Notes under the pieces: generated by a model | The model's database searches: none | What the model was told of the DNA's origin: nothing | What the model saw: only the letters and a program-made list of their open reading frames with translations | In this document: positions 43,841 to 55,200 of the stretch, piece after piece | Numbering within the stretch: the first letter of the stretch is position 1 | Layout: every line of letters starts with the position of its first letter | Origin: Pelosinus propionicus DSM 13327 | GTDB taxonomy: Bacteria; Bacillota; Negativicutes; DSM-13327 | Length of the DNA: 64,000 nt | Direction of reading: 5' to 3' | Assembly (NCBI RefSeq): GCF_900114615.1 | Contig: NZ_FOTS01000005.1 | Location: forward strand, 99,468-163,467 | Made by a program: the position numbers and the translations under genes

Positions 43841-44368
43841 ATGGACTGGTATGTGCTGCGTACTTTATGTGGAAAAGAAGAAGTAGTGTTATCAATTTTG
43901 AAAAAGATGGAAGTATTTTCAGATTTTGAAGTTTTTTGTCCAAAAAGGAGAATCGGATGGCGAAAAAGTGGACAGGTTGTCAGCATCATTAGACCTTTAT
44001 TTGAAGGCTACCTATTCGTATCAGTAAATAATAGAGACATTGGTAAATTTGACCGCTTGTTGCGTGCTTATAAAATTAATGTAGTGAGACTAGTTAGGAG
44101 CGCAGGATCGTTAGTCCCTATATCCTATCAAGAACGAAAATTACTTCAGGGGCTAATGGATTATGGAAAAATCGTTGAAGTAAGCAAAATTGAAAAAACA
44201 GAAGAAAAAATAAAAGTGATTGATGGACCATTATTGGGTTTTGAGCATATGATTAAAAAGTTTTCTAGCAGGAACCGGCGCATTACTGTAGAGGTCCCAA
44301 TCTTAGAAGAAAAAAAGATAATAGAGTTGGAAGGTGTTTTGATCAATGCTAAAAATGAGGGCGTCTGA
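43841..44368 (+). CDS. loaP: LoaP-type NusG paralogue (specialised antiterminator)
   Basis: The 175-residue protein has a NusG N-terminal domain (about 1-105, starting MDWYVLRTLCGKEE) and a KOW domain (about 120-170, with IDGPLLGFEH). It is not housekeeping NusG: no secE or ribosomal protein genes are near, and it sits at the head of a long polyketide operon. LoaP proteins are known to promote read-through in long biosynthetic operons in Firmicutes, recognising an RNA hairpin in the leader. ATG 43841 follows AGGAGGGG. The terminators before it and within the operon are plausible targets. Confidence 0.85.
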   Translation: MDWYVLRTLCGKEEVVLSILKKMEVFSDFEVFCPKRRIGWRKSGQVVSIIRPLFEGYLFVSVNNRDIGKFDRLLRAYKINVVRLVRSAGSLVPISYQERKLLQGLMDYGKIVEVSKIEKTEEKIKVIDGPLLGFEHMIKKFSSRNRRITVEVPILEEKKIIELEGVLINAKNEGV

Positions 44369-44375
44369 TAGCACT

Positions 44376-44407
44376 GTTGCACCTTGATGAAAGTGATATG
44401 ATGCAAC
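44376..44407 (+). other. Hairpin between loaP and the RND gene
   Basis: GTTGCA at 44376-44381 pairs with TGCAAC at 44402-44407 around a 20-base loop. No T-run follows. It could be an RNA element within the operon, but the short stem makes this uncertain. Confidence 0.3.
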
Positions 44408-44450
44408 TGGATAATTGTATAAATCCCAGCTGTAAATTAGGAGGCTAGCT

Positions 44451-47400
44451 ATGCGTACTTTTTTTATTGATCGCCCGAATTTTGCCATTGTTTTATCATT
44501 GTTTATTGTAATTGTTGGCTTAATTGCAGCTTTTCATTTGCCTATTTCTCAATATCCTCAGATTGTGCCTCCGAGGGTTAATGTCAATACGAGCTATTCT
44601 GGTGCAAATTCGGAAGTAGTGGAACAGTCAATTGCTCAACTGCTTGAACAGCAGATTAATGGAGTACAAGATATGGTAGAAATGCAATCTACCAGTCAGG
44701 ATAACGGATATTATTCGCTAAATGTAAAATTTGAATTAGGTAAAAATGAGGATATGGCATTAGTGCAAATCCAAAATGCAGTAGCCCAGACCAATGCAAA
44801 TATGCCACAAGAAGCTCAGCAAAATGGAATCATTGCCCGCAAAGTAACACCGGATACAATTTTATATTTTGTGTTGTGGTCCCCAAGCGGAACTTATGAT
44901 CGCGTATTTATGAAAAATTATGCTACGATTAATATTAATGACGAGATCAGACGCATAAAAGGTGTAGGGAATGTCAACGAATATGGTGCTGATTTTGGAA
45001 TGCGAATTTGGCTGCAGCCAGACAAAATGGCACAACTGGCAATCACAACAAATGATGTATACGATGCTATTCAGAAACAGAATGTGCAGGCACCAGCAGG
45101 GACTATTGGTCAAGCACCTTATATTCCAGGGCAAGAATATCAGTATACTGGTCGAGTAAAAGGAAGATTAACAGACGAAAAAGAATTTGAAAACATCATT
45201 CTTCGAGCTACATCAGATGGCTCTCTGATACGACTTAGTGATGTCAGTAAGATTCAATTAGGTGGCAGGCATTATGCATATTCCAGTGATTTTAATGGTA
45301 AAGATGCAGTGTTGTTCGGCATACAGTTGACTCCCGATGCGAATGCCTTTGAGACAGTCGCTCAAGTAAAGAAAGTCATTAAGCACGCACAGGCGCAGTT
45401 TCCTTCTGATTTACAATGCAATATTGGTGTTGATAACACTAGTTATGTGGATGAATCCTTAAGAGAAGTACTTAAAACTTTTGGAGGATCGATTTTACTA
45501 GTACTTGTCATTGTATTTATATTCTTGGGCAGCTGGAGGGCAACTCTCATTCCGATGCTGGCGATTCCTGTTTCGTTAATTGGAACGTTTGGTGCATTCT
45601 TGCTGCTAGGTTTTTCTATTAATACGCTCACTTTGTTTGCAATGGTCTTGGCTGTAGGATTAGTAGTAGATGATGCGATTGTTGTAGTTGAAGCAGTCGA
45701 GCGGCATATCCGTTATAACAGATTGTCTCCCAGAGAAGCGACAAAACAAGCAATGGGCGAAGTGACCAGACCGGTTATCGCGATTGCTTTTGTACTGGCA
45801 GCTGTATTTATTCCTGTTGCTTTTATGGGAGGAACAGTAGGAGTATTATACAAACAATTTGCTTTAACGATTGTAGTGTCGATGCTGCTATCGGCTTTTG
45901 TGGCACTTACTACGACGCCAGCACTTTGTGCAATGCTACTAAGACCGTATAATCCTAAGGATTATACGGGGCCATTAGGGATAGCATTAGAAAGATTTAA
46001 TGCTTGGTTTGAACGGATACTTAAAAAATATGAGATTGGTGTTGGATGGGCTATTCAAAAAATACGCCTCTGTATGATGCTCCTAGCAGTTATGATCATT
46101 ATGATTGCTATGTTAATTCATATACTACCTTCTTCTTTTGTGCCAGGTGAAGATCAGGGAAATTATATTGTGGCTATAAATTTGCCAGAAGGGGCAACTA
46201 TGAATCGTACAAGGGAGGTAGCCAATAAAGCGTGTGAAACCCTTGCAAATATACCTGGTGTTGAGTCTACTACAGTATTTACTGGATATGATGTATTGGC
46301 TGATGCTGGTAAACCAAACGCTGCAGCAGTCTTTGTTTTGTTAAAACCTTGGTCTGAGCGACAAAAACCAGAATTGCAGATAGAAAATCAGATACGCTCT
46401 GCCTTTATTAATACAAGTCAGATTTCTGAAGCAACAATATTGGTTTTTGAGCCGCCTACACTTCCAGGAGTAGGTACCTATGGCGGATTTACGTTTATGC
46501 TTCAGGATAAGACAGGCGGCAGCATTGAGAAGCTAGACGATATTTCCCGACAGTTCATAGGTGCAGCTAGTAAGAGACCTGAGATTGGACTGGTATATTC
46601 TACTTTTCGAACAGATACTCCCGGTTATCGTTTTGAAGTGGATCGTGAGAAGACGATGAAATTGGGAATACAGATAAAGGACGTATTTAATGCATTGCAA
46701 ACCTTTCTAAGCGGTTTAGAGGTTAATGATTTTAATCGATTTGGGCGTACTTATAAGGTGGTTATACAGGCAGAAGCACAATATCGAAGTAGTGTGGATT
46801 CCATGCGGTTCTTATTCTTACGCAGTGCCGCAGGAGAGATGATTCCTCTTAATACGCTGTTAAAAACAGTACCGATTAATGCGCCAACTGTTATTAAAAG
46901 ATTTAACGGTTTTAGAGCAGTACAGATTGGGGGAAATCCTGCTCCTGGTTATAGTTCTGGACAAGCTATGGCTGCATTGGAAGAAGTAGCAGCTCAAGTA
47001 CTGCCACCGGGTTTTAGTTATGAATGGGCTGAGCAAAGTAGGGATGAAAAAATTGCTGGTGAGCGCGCTCCTATGATATTTATTTTTTCACTGTTATTTG
47101 TGTTTCTTTGCTTGATAGCACTTTATGAAAGCTGGATTGTACCTTTCGCAGTTCTTTTATCAGTGCCTACAGCTGTTTTTGGATCGTTCCTGTTTCAATT
47201 CTTAAGAAATCTTGAAAATAATATTTATATGCAAATTGGGCTGGTAATGCTCATTGGACTAACTGCAAAAAACGCGATATTAATTGTGGAATTTGCTAAA
47301 GTTAGGGTGGATCATGGCATGGACCCTGTTCATGCGGCAATTGAGGCGGCAAAGCTTCGATTACGCCCTATAGTAATGACTTCAATGGCTTTTATACTTG

Positions 47401-47603
47401 GATGTATACCTCTGGCAGTTGCTACTGGTGCCGGCGCTGGTGCCCGTATTTCTATGGGTACTTCGGTAATAGGAGGGATGCTTATGGCTACAATTATAGG
47501 TATTTTTATTATTCCAGTGTTATACGTGACTGTTGAACGATTAGCGGAGAAGGTGATAGGCAAGAAGCAAAAAAAACAAGACCAATCTATTCCGATGGGT
47601 TAA
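44451..47603 (+). CDS. RND-family multidrug efflux pump (AcrB/HAE1 type)
   Basis: The 1050-residue protein has the AcrB plan: helix 1 at about 10-30, large periplasmic loops, and the TM4 proton-relay pair in LAVGLVVDDAIVVVEAVERH near 405, plus the TM10 lysine in GLTAKNAILIVEFAK near 938. It would expel a hydrophobic product across the envelope using the proton gradient. No membrane-fusion protein or TolC-like gene accompanies it here. It follows loaP and precedes the acyltransferases, so it is probably the self-resistance or export pump of the pathway. ATG 44451 follows TAGGAGGC. Confidence 0.93.
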   Translation: MRTFFIDRPNFAIVLSLFIVIVGLIAAFHLPISQYPQIVPPRVNVNTSYSGANSEVVEQSIAQLLEQQINGVQDMVEMQSTSQDNGYYSLNVKFELGKNEDMALVQIQNAVAQTNANMPQEAQQNGIIARKVTPDTILYFVLWSPSGTYDRVFMKNYATININDEIRRIKGVGNVNEYGADFGMRIWLQPDKMAQLAITTNDVYDAIQKQNVQAPAGTIGQAPYIPGQEYQYTGRVKGRLTDEKEFENIILRATSDGSLIRLSDVSKIQLGGRHYAYSSDFNGKDAVLFGIQLTPDANAFETVAQVKKVIKHAQAQFPSDLQCNIGVDNTSYVDESLREVLKTFGGSILLVLVIVFIFLGSWRATLIPMLAIPVSLIGTFGAFLLLGFSINTLTLFAMVLAVGLVVDDAIVVVEAVERHIRYNRLSPREATKQAMGEVTRPVIAIAFVLAAVFIPVAFMGGTVGVLYKQFALTIVVSMLLSAFVALTTTPALCAMLLRPYNPKDYTGPLGIALERFNAWFERILKKYEIGVGWAIQKIRLCMMLLAVMIIMIAMLIHILPSSFVPGEDQGNYIVAINLPEGATMNRTREVANKACETLANIPGVESTTVFTGYDVLADAGKPNAAAVFVLLKPWSERQKPELQIENQIRSAFINTSQISEATILVFEPPTLPGVGTYGGFTFMLQDKTGGSIEKLDDISRQFIGAASKRPEIGLVYSTFRTDTPGYRFEVDREKTMKLGIQIKDVFNALQTFLSGLEVNDFNRFGRTYKVVIQAEAQYRSSVDSMRFLFLRSAAGEMIPLNTLLKTVPINAPTVIKRFNGFRAVQIGGNPAPGYSSGQAMAALEEVAAQVLPPGFSYEWAEQSRDEKIAGERAPMIFIFSLLFVFLCLIALYESWIVPFAVLLSVPTAVFGSFLFQFLRNLENNIYMQIGLVMLIGLTAKNAILIVEFAKVRVDHGMDPVHAAIEAAKLRLRPIVMTSMAFILGCIPLAVATGAGAGARISMGTSVIGGMLMATIIGIFIIPVLYVTVERLAEKVIGKKQKKQDQSIPMG

Positions 47604-47692
47604 TGTAAGAGAAGAAAGAGTAGCTGAATTCTCTGATGAGCTTGAAAGAAATAGTTAAGAAAAAACAGAGCTATTGGAAGGGAGAAGAATAA

Positions 47693-48649
47693 TTGAGAAA
47701 ATCCAAGATATTTATGTTTTCAGGTCAAGGATCGCAGTATTATCATATGGGCAGGGAACTATATGAAACGAATATAACTTTTCAGCATTGGATGCCTAAA
47801 ATGAATCAGATCATACAGAAAAATGCTGGAATTAACATTCTAGAAGAAATATACAACCCAGCAAAACATAAATCTACAGAATTTGATAAGCTATCCTACA
47901 CGCATCCTGCTATTTTTATGGTGGAATATTCCTTAGCGCGAGTATGCATAGAAAATGGGATAGAACCGGACTATGTGCTAGGAGCAAGCTTAGGAGAATT
48001 TGTTTCAGCAGCGATTACCGGTATATTATCATTGGAAGAAGCGTTAGAATACCTCTTGATTCAATCTGCATTAATCCAAAGTGATTGCCAGCCAGGTAGT
48101 ATGACAGCGATTGTTGATAAGCTTGAATTATATAAACAAATTTCAGTTATTCATGATTATTTTGAGCTTGCTGCAATCAATTATTCTTCCCATTTTATTA
48201 TATCCGGCAATTATCGTGATGAATGGATATCTGTAGAATCATATTTAAAGAGCGAGGGAATTATGTTTCAGACACTCCCTGTAAGGTATGGTTTTCATTC
48301 TGCCAATATTGAACCGATAGCGAGAGAATATAAGAAAAAGTTAAGTAATTTAACATTCAAGCATTCTCAGATACCTTTTATATCATGTGTATCAGCTGGA
48401 AAAATTGAGGATATTGATGCAGAGCATTTTTGGAATGTACTTCGACAGCCGATCAATTTTCAAAAAACGATACAAAGGCTTGAAATAGAAAATCAGTTTT
48501 CGTATATTGACTTAGGTCCATCTGGAACATTAGCTAATTTTGTAAAAAGAAATCTGGCTTCTGGCTCGGAGTCAAATGTTTATACGATTTTAACTCCTTT
48601 TGGACAGGACGCCAAGAAACTACAAAGAGTAATAGAATCACTCAATTAA
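47693..48649 (+). CDS. AT-like acyl hydrolase of trans-AT PKS (PedC type)
   Basis: The fold is that of malonyl-CoA:ACP acyltransferases: SGQGSQ near 10, nucleophile Ser99 in GASLGE and His202 in GFHSAN. Two features differ from a true loading AT. The usual His before Ser is Ala (GASLGE rather than GHSLGE), and the Arg that binds the malonyl carboxylate is absent: the RG-M position reads QSALIQ near 124. In trans-AT systems such enzymes (PedC-like) free stalled ACPs by hydrolysing acyl chains. The TTG start at 47693 follows GGAAGGGAGAAG. The true AT is the next gene. Confidence 0.75.
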   Translation: MRKSKIFMFSGQGSQYYHMGRELYETNITFQHWMPKMNQIIQKNAGINILEEIYNPAKHKSTEFDKLSYTHPAIFMVEYSLARVCIENGIEPDYVLGASLGEFVSAAITGILSLEEALEYLLIQSALIQSDCQPGSMTAIVDKLELYKQISVIHDYFELAAINYSSHFIISGNYRDEWISVESYLKSEGIMFQTLPVRYGFHSANIEPIAREYKKKLSNLTFKHSQIPFISCVSAGKIEDIDAEHFWNVLRQPINFQKTIQRLEIENQFSYIDLGPSGTLANFVKRNLASGSESNVYTILTPFGQDAKKLQRVIESLN

Positions 48650-48672
48650 ATTATGAAAGGGGTTTATTTTGC

Positions 48673-51039
48673 ATGATTACATATGTTTTTCCTGGTCAGG
48701 GCTCCCAGAGTAAAGGAATGGGGGGATCGCTTTTTGATGAATTTAAGGAATTGGCAGAAAAAGCAGATGAGATCTTGGGTTATTCAATTAAGCAGCTTTG
48801 TCTAGAAGATACAGATTCAAAATTAGGTGAGACACAATATACTCAGCCTGCTTTGTATGTAGTGAATGCATTAGGTTATCTTAAAAAAGTTCAGGATACA
48901 GGAAAAGAACCCGATTATGTCGCTGGCCATAGCTTGGGGGAATATAATGCCTTATTTGCTGCAGGAGCATTTGATTTTACAACTGGATTAAAACTTGTAC
49001 AAAAGAGAGGTCAACTTATGAGCCGCGCTGTTGGAGGCGGCATGGGAGCAGTGATTGGTCTAAATGAAGAACAAATATCTGATGCTTTAAAGAAAAATAA
49101 TATGCTGACCATCGATATTGCAAATTATAATTCACCTACGCAGATTGTAATTTCTGGATTAAGAAAAGAGATTGAAGATGCACAGCCGGTTTTTGAAGGA
49201 ATGAAAGATGTACAAATGTTCCTTTTACTGAAGACAAGCGGTGCGTTTCATTCTCGCTATATGCAGGAAGCCAGAAGGGAATTTGAAATATTCTTGCAGG
49301 ACTTTACATTCTCTGAGCTGCACATCCCCGTAATTTCAAATGTTTATGCCAGACCTTACAAGCAATTCGCTGTTAAGCAGAATTTAATTGAACAAATCAC
49401 TCAACCGGTTAAATGGACTGAAAGTATTCGCTACCTGATGGGATTTGGAGAAATGGAATTTGTAGAGATTGGCTCTGGTAATGTCTTAACAGGATTGATT
49501 AGACGAATTAAAAGAGAAGCGCAGCCATTACTACTTACAGATATTGAATGCAAGAATGATGTGAAAAAAGATGATCTTTCTATACCGCCAGAGAGAGCAT
49601 CTTTTTTAATTGAGACAGAAACAGTCAAGATTCATAATCAGAAAGGCAATCCAGAAACAGCAAAAGGAAATAATAGAACATTCGAGGGAATATCCTCATC
49701 ATCGTTGGGAAGTGCAGCGTTTAAGAAAGACTATAATATTCAATATCCCTATATAACTGGTGCAATGTATCGGGGAATCGCTTCAAAAGAAATGGTAATA
49801 AAAATGGGTAAGGCAAAAATGATGGGGTTTCTTGGAACTGGCGGTTTAAACGTATCGCAAATTGAAGCAGCAATCCAATATATTCAAAAAGAGCTTTCCG
49901 AAGGGCAGGCCTACGGAATGAATTTGCTCCATAATCCAATTGATCCAAATAAAGAAGAAGAAATCGTAGATCTTTATTTGTTGCATGGTGTAAAAACGTT
50001 GGAAGCAGCGGCTTTTATCAGTATTACTCCAGCCTTAGTTAAATATCGGGCCAAAGGAATGAGGCGAAATACCCAGGGCGAAGTTATTGCACTCAACAGG
50101 ATCATTGCTAAAGTATCGCGGCCGGAAGTGGCAGAAGCGTTCTTTAGTCCTGCTCCGGAACGGATTGTTGCGAAACTGCTGGCAGAAAAGAAAATTACAG
50201 AGGAAGAAGCGGATCTGTTAAAGGTCATTCCTATGGCGGATGATATTTGTGCCGAAGCAGATTCGGCAGGCCATACAGATGGAGGAGTAGCTTCTGCTTT
50301 AATACCGGCAATGATTACGCTGCGCGATCAAATGATGAGAAAATATCAATACCAGAAAAAAGTACGAGTTGGCGCAGCTGGGGGTATTGGAACTCCTGAG
50401 GCTGCAGCTGCAGCTTTTATTATGGGAGCAGATTTTATTGTGACGGGTTCCATTAATCAATGCACAGTGGAGGCATCTACAAGCAATAATGTAAAAGACT
50501 TGCTGCAGCAGATGAATGTTCAGGATACGGATTATGCGCCTGCAGGAGATATGTTTGAACTGGGTGCCAAAATTCAGGTATTAAAAAAAGGACTATTCTT
50601 TCCGATAAGGGCAAATAAATTGTATGAATTGTATCGGAGGTATAATTCATTGGATGAGATTGATGAAAAAACTAAGGTACAGATACAGGAGAAATATTTT
50701 AAAAAAAGTTTTAGCGATGTATATCAAGATATCAAATCCTTTTATCCTACTGAAGAAATTGAAAAAGCAGAGCGAAATCCTAAACACAAAATGGCTCTAA
50801 TTTTTCGGTGGTATTTTGGTTATAGTACTCGACTGGCTTTAGGAGGAAGTGAGGAAAATAAAGTTGACTATCAAATACATTGCGGACCTGCTCTTGGGGC
50901 ATTCAATCAATGGGTTAAAGGAACCGATTTAGAAGATTGGAAGAAGAGACACGTCGATGTGATTGCAGTAAAATTAATGAATGAGACTGTAGAATTATTA
51001 AATCAGCGTTATAAGAAATTCTTGGAGAATTGTAATTAA
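48673..51039 (+). CDS. Trans-acting acyltransferase-enoylreductase (AT-ER) fusion
   Basis: The N-terminal AT (about 1-285) has PGQGSQ near 7, Ser87 in GHSLGE, the carboxylate-binding Arg112 in KRGQLM, and His in AFHSRYM near 190, so it should load malonyl units on the PKS ACPs in trans. The C-terminal PfaD-type flavin enoylreductase (about 330-788) has [16 protein letters not shown] near 378 and [19 protein letters not shown] near 557. It would act in trans on selected enoyl intermediates. This is the standard arrangement of trans-AT clusters. ATG 48673 follows AAAGGGG. Confidence 0.92.
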   Translation: MITYVFPGQGSQSKGMGGSLFDEFKELAEKADEILGYSIKQLCLEDTDSKLGETQYTQPALYVVNALGYLKKVQDTGKEPDYVAGHSLGEYNALFAAGAFDFTTGLKLVQKRGQLMSRAVGGGMGAVIGLNEEQISDALKKNNMLTIDIANYNSPTQIVISGLRKEIEDAQPVFEGMKDVQMFLLLKTSGAFHSRYMQEARREFEIFLQDFTFSELHIPVISNVYARPYKQFAVKQNLIEQITQPVKWTESIRYLMGFGEMEFVEIGSGNVLTGLIRRIKREAQPLLLTDIECKNDVKKDDLSIPPERASFLIETETVKIHNQKGNPETAKGNNRTFEGISSSSLGSAAFKKDYNIQYPYITGAMYRGIASKEMVIKMGKAKMMGFLGTGGLNVSQIEAAIQYIQKELSEGQAYGMNLLHNPIDPNKEEEIVDLYLLHGVKTLEAAAFISITPALVKYRAKGMRRNTQGEVIALNRIIAKVSRPEVAEAFFSPAPERIVAKLLAEKKITEEEADLLKVIPMADDICAEADSAGHTDGGVASALIPAMITLRDQMMRKYQYQKKVRVGAAGGIGTPEAAAAAFIMGADFIVTGSINQCTVEASTSNNVKDLLQQMNVQDTDYAPAGDMFELGAKIQVLKKGLFFPIRANKLYELYRRYNSLDEIDEKTKVQIQEKYFKKSFSDVYQDIKSFYPTEEIEKAERNPKHKMALIFRWYFGYSTRLALGGSEENKVDYQIHCGPALGAFNQWVKGTDLEDWKKRHVDVIAVKLMNETVELLNQRYKKFLENCN

Positions 51040-51106
51040 TAAATGGTATCGTAATGCCATCTTAACGAAGGAAAAGAGAGTAGAAGAATAAGAGGAGGTT
51101 CTTTTT

Positions 51107-52099
51107 ATGATACGCTGTGAAAAATGTATAATGCCTGAAACAAATCCCCACATTGTATTAGATGAAAAAGGGGTATGTAATATCTGCAATCAGCAGCAAG
51201 ACAGAAAGGATGAGGATACCAGCAGCCAAGACAAAAATTTTGAAATGTTAAAAGCTAAAATCGAAAAGTCTAGATCGAAAAATACTGGAAAGTACGATTG
51301 TGCGGTGGGACTTTCTGGCGGTAAGGATAGTACTATGACCTTATACCTGGCTAAAAAAGAATTAGGATTGAACCCATTGGCAATTTTTATTGATAATGGG
51401 TTTGCTCTTGAAGAAATGTACTATAATATACAGAATGTTACCAGTAAATTGGGAGTAGATCTTATTGTCTATAAGCCAGGTGAAATTAAAAATTTCTTAA
51501 TTTATCTCTTGAAATCGAAGAAGCCTATATATTATTGCAGGCCCTGTCATGAATTACTTGATGTGTATGTCAGGGATATAGCATCCAAACACGGGATAAA
51601 TTTAATACTAGGAGGATACACCAAGGGACAGGAATATGCTAAGAATACGGAGTTATACTGGTTATTTGATATATCCGATAAGAGCATTCATGATGAACTT
51701 AGCAAAGAGCCTGCCTTTAAAGGCATTTTATCTATTTTAGATGACCATGCGCTATATCTATATGAGACGTTTGAATCCATGGTTCAAATAAACCCTTTTC
51801 AATATATGAAATATGATGATGAAAGCATAATTAAATTTCTTACCCGGGAATTTAATGTCCGATTTCCTAAGAAGAGTTGGCCGGCAGATTCAACAAATTG
51901 CTTTTTTAACTACGTGTCTCAGCACTTAGCAGTAAAAAACTTTGGCTATTCACAGCATGAGACTGAACTAAGCACTCTCATCCGCAAAGGTGAATTGAGC
52001 AGAGAGAGGGCACTTCATATTATTAATGCACCAATTCCCATGGAATATGTTGAGGATGCCCTTAACAGACTTGGCTTAAAATATGAGGACGTAATATAA
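51107..52099 (+). CDS. PP-loop ATPase (N-type ATP pyrophosphatase), candidate oxazole cyclase
   Basis: The 330-residue protein starts with a zinc-ribbon-like MIRCEKCIMPETNP...GVCNIC (Cys4, Cys7, Cys24, Cys27), followed by the PP-loop SGGKDST at 70-76, with a CRPCHE motif near 144. This layout resembles WbpG/PseA amidotransferase-like proteins, which adenylate a carbonyl oxygen. Enzymes of this superfamily are proposed to form the oxazole from N-formylglycine in oxazolomycin (OzmP) and conglobatin (CongE) pathways. The next gene is a formyltransferase-glycine adenylation protein, so the same role is likely. Amide or thioamide formation are alternatives. ATG 51107 lies after GAGGAGG. Confidence 0.75.
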   Translation: MIRCEKCIMPETNPHIVLDEKGVCNICNQQQDRKDEDTSSQDKNFEMLKAKIEKSRSKNTGKYDCAVGLSGGKDSTMTLYLAKKELGLNPLAIFIDNGFALEEMYYNIQNVTSKLGVDLIVYKPGEIKNFLIYLLKSKKPIYYCRPCHELLDVYVRDIASKHGINLILGGYTKGQEYAKNTELYWLFDISDKSIHDELSKEPAFKGILSILDDHALYLYETFESMVQINPFQYMKYDDESIIKFLTREFNVRFPKKSWPADSTNCFFNYVSQHLAVKNFGYSQHETELSTLIRKGELSRERALHIINAPIPMEYVEDALNRLGLKYEDVI

Positions 52100-52110
52100 G
52101 GACTTTTTTG

Positions 52111-52158
52111 CAGTTATAACCTGCCTGGCTGAAAGCCGGCAGGTTATAACTGTTTTTT
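52111..52158 (+). terminator. Strong intrinsic terminator inside the PKS operon
   Basis: CAGTTATAACCTGCC at 52111-52125 pairs perfectly with GGCAGGTTATAACTG at 52138-52152. The loop holds further GGC/GCC pairing. A six-T run follows. It lies between the PP-loop gene and the loading protein, all in one orientation. Confidence 0.9.
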
Positions 52159-52220
52159 AAACACGTAGATAGTACGAAATGACGATCAGTCAAAGAAAAT
52201 CGATTGAGGAGAGGGATCAT

Positions 52221-55200
52221 ATGGGTAATGACGGTAAATTCAGCTGCTATATTATTGGTGACGGGGCATTACTTACTGCTTGCGGGGAACTCATAATTGA
52301 TTCCGGTCATGATATTTACGGAGTTATTTCTTCCAATCCTTCCATTCGGGAATGGGCTGAAGACAAAGGAATAACATGTGCAGATCATGACAGTGATTAT
52401 GCGGATTTCTTAAAACAAAAGCCTTTTGATTATTTATTTAGCATCGTTTATCTTAGCCTAATACCCAGAAACGTACTTGCATTGCCGCAAAAAATGGCGA
52501 TAAATTTTCATGATGCATTATTGCCTGAATATGCGGGGATACACGCGACTTCTTGGGCTATCCTGAATCAGGAGAAACAGCATGGAATCACCTGGCATGA
52601 AATGGTCTCTGCGGTTGATAAAGGAAATATTCTAAAACAAATGATAATACCAGTTGAAGAGGGGGAGACAGCACATTCTTTAAATGTGAAATGTTATAAG
52701 GCGGGGGTGGAATCGTTTAGGGATCTGGCAGAGGAGCTGGCTAAGGGGAGCTATTCACTAACCTTTCAAGATTTAAATCGTCGAATGTATTATGGAAAAT
52801 ATCAGCATCCTCCTGCCGGATGTGTTTTATCATGGGACTCTTCTGCTGAGGAAATGGATGCAGCCGTAAGAGCTCTGCAATTCGGAAAATATCAGAATCA
52901 ACTTGGAATTGCCAAGTTGGCAGTGAATGATGAGTATATTATTGTTGACCAGATTATTGCTACCAAAAATAAATCAGATGCAAAGCCTGGAACGATTGTT
53001 GCTATTACAGATTTGAGCTTTACAGTGGCGACGGTAAGCAATGATATTGAGATATGTTCAGTCAGATCTATCCATGGAGCACAATTGTCAATTTTTAATT
53101 TTATAAAACAATATAATTTAAACATTGGGAGCGTATTGCCTAAAATTGATAAGAAAACAAGTACGAAAATTACAGCATTGCATAAGAAAATAAGCCGATT
53201 TGAAGACTATTGGATTAAAAAAATGTCAAAAATGGATGCTGCTATCTGGCCAGGTGCTATTCAAAATGCGGAGGGCATAGATAGCCTTCATAATTCCTTC
53301 GTAGATTTTACAATAGCAGAAGGGTTTATCACTTATGCAGAGCAGGATTACGGCAGTCGATTGGCAAGTTGTTTAGCTGCCATTAGTACGTTTTTATCCA
53401 AAGAATGCAAGACAAACAGTGTTCAAATTTTTCTTGGATACCAGGAATTAAGAGCCGATATTCAAGGAGTGGATACGCTGTTTGCTGTCCATGTGCCCAT
53501 GGAGTTGGAATTGAATGATACTTTTACTTTTAGGGATATTTGTGATAATGCAAGGGCAGAAATACAATCTGTAAAGGAGCATAAGACATTTCTTCATGAT
53601 CTTATTGTTCGAACTCCTCAACTGAAGGCGAATTCTGCTGTATATGAAAAAAAATTGCTGTCATTCACAGTGGAATATGTAAAAGATCTTACGGATTATT
53701 CTCAGCAGGCCTGCAATCGATACGGCATTTCATTACTTGTGCCAGAGAAGGGCAATACTTGGCGGATTGTTTTCAATGAGGCGCTGTTAGCAACAACAAA
53801 AGCTGTTAATGGTACGAATCGGCTTGCAGCATGTATGGCGCGGGCTGCTGCCACGCCAGATGCTCCCATAAGTAAATTGACTACCTTGACAGATGCTGAA
53901 TTTCACAAAGCAATATATGAGAGAAATCATACAGTTGCTGAATATCCAAGAGACAAGTGCATGCATGAATTATTTAAAGAGAGAGTTAAGCAATCACCGG
54001 AAAAAATTGCCGTACTTTGCAGGGATGAAAGTCTGACGTATATGGAATTAGAAGAAAAAGCATCACGTCTTGCTGCCTTTTTAAATCGAGTCGGGGTAGG
54101 TAAAGGGACCTTGGTAGGGATTTTTATGGAACGATCACTGGATATGCTGGTGGGATTACTGGGCGTATTGAAAGCAGGAGGAACCTATGTGCCGATTGAC
54201 CCCCTTTATCCTGGAGAAAGAATCTTGCACATGATTGAAGATGCAGATATTAAAATGATTCTAACACAGAATGAGATTAAGCATAAATTGCCTGGCAGTA
54301 CTGCCAAGGTAATATGTCTAGATACAGACTGGGAGGAAATATCTAAGAATAGCGGCAAAAGCTCTTCGCGAAAATATTATTCTTATTCGAGTAAGACTGT
54401 CAGACCTGAGGATTTCGCATATGTTATTTTTACATCAGGTTCAACAGGAAGACCAAAAGGTGTGGAAATAACCCAGAGGGGATTGACAAATTTTCTTTGT
54501 GCGATGGCAAAGTGTCCAGGTTTTACAAAAGAAGACCGAATTTTGGCGTTAACGACAATCTGCTTTGATATTGCAGGTCTTGAATTATATTTGCCTCTTA
54601 TTACTGGAGGGCAGGTTGAAATATTGCCTACAGAAATTGCCAGAGATGGATTTGCACTAAAAGAACGAGTTGAAAATGAATGGGCTACAGTTGTTCAGGC
54701 TACGCCTGCAACATGGGAAATGCTTTTAGAGGCTGGCTGGGATAAAAGAACGTCGATTAAGATTTTATGCGGCGGAGAAGCGTTAAGCAGACAATTAGCA
54801 CAAAAGCTCTTAGAAAGAAGTAATGAAGTTTGGAATATGTATGGACCGACGGAAACGACAATTTGGTCTTCTGTTTCCAAAGTCAATCTGAGGGAAGAAA
54901 TAACGATCGGGTATCCTATTGGAAATACTCAATTTTATATAGTAGATGAGCATCTAAATCCAGTACCTGATGGAGTGGAAGGGGAACTGTGTATTGGCGG
55001 TGACGGGTTGGCAAAAGGATATTTGAATCGTCCTGAATTGACTAGTGAGAAATTTATATTAAATCCATATGCCGCGGATTTACAATTGAAAATGTATAGA
55101 ACTGGAGATTCTGCTAAATATTTGCCGGATGGCAGAGTAATTTGTTTAGGAAGAATCGATAATCAAGTGAAGTTGAGAGGATTCAGGATTGAGCTTGGTG

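Noticed and set aside
43841..44368. Housekeeping NusG
   Set aside because: No secE, rplK or rplA neighbours, and the gene heads a polyketide operon; sequence is divergent from core NusG.
52179..52220. Earlier ATG for the loading protein
   Set aside because: No ribosome-binding site before 52179, while ATG 52221 follows GAGGAGAGGG and gives the normal formyltransferase start.
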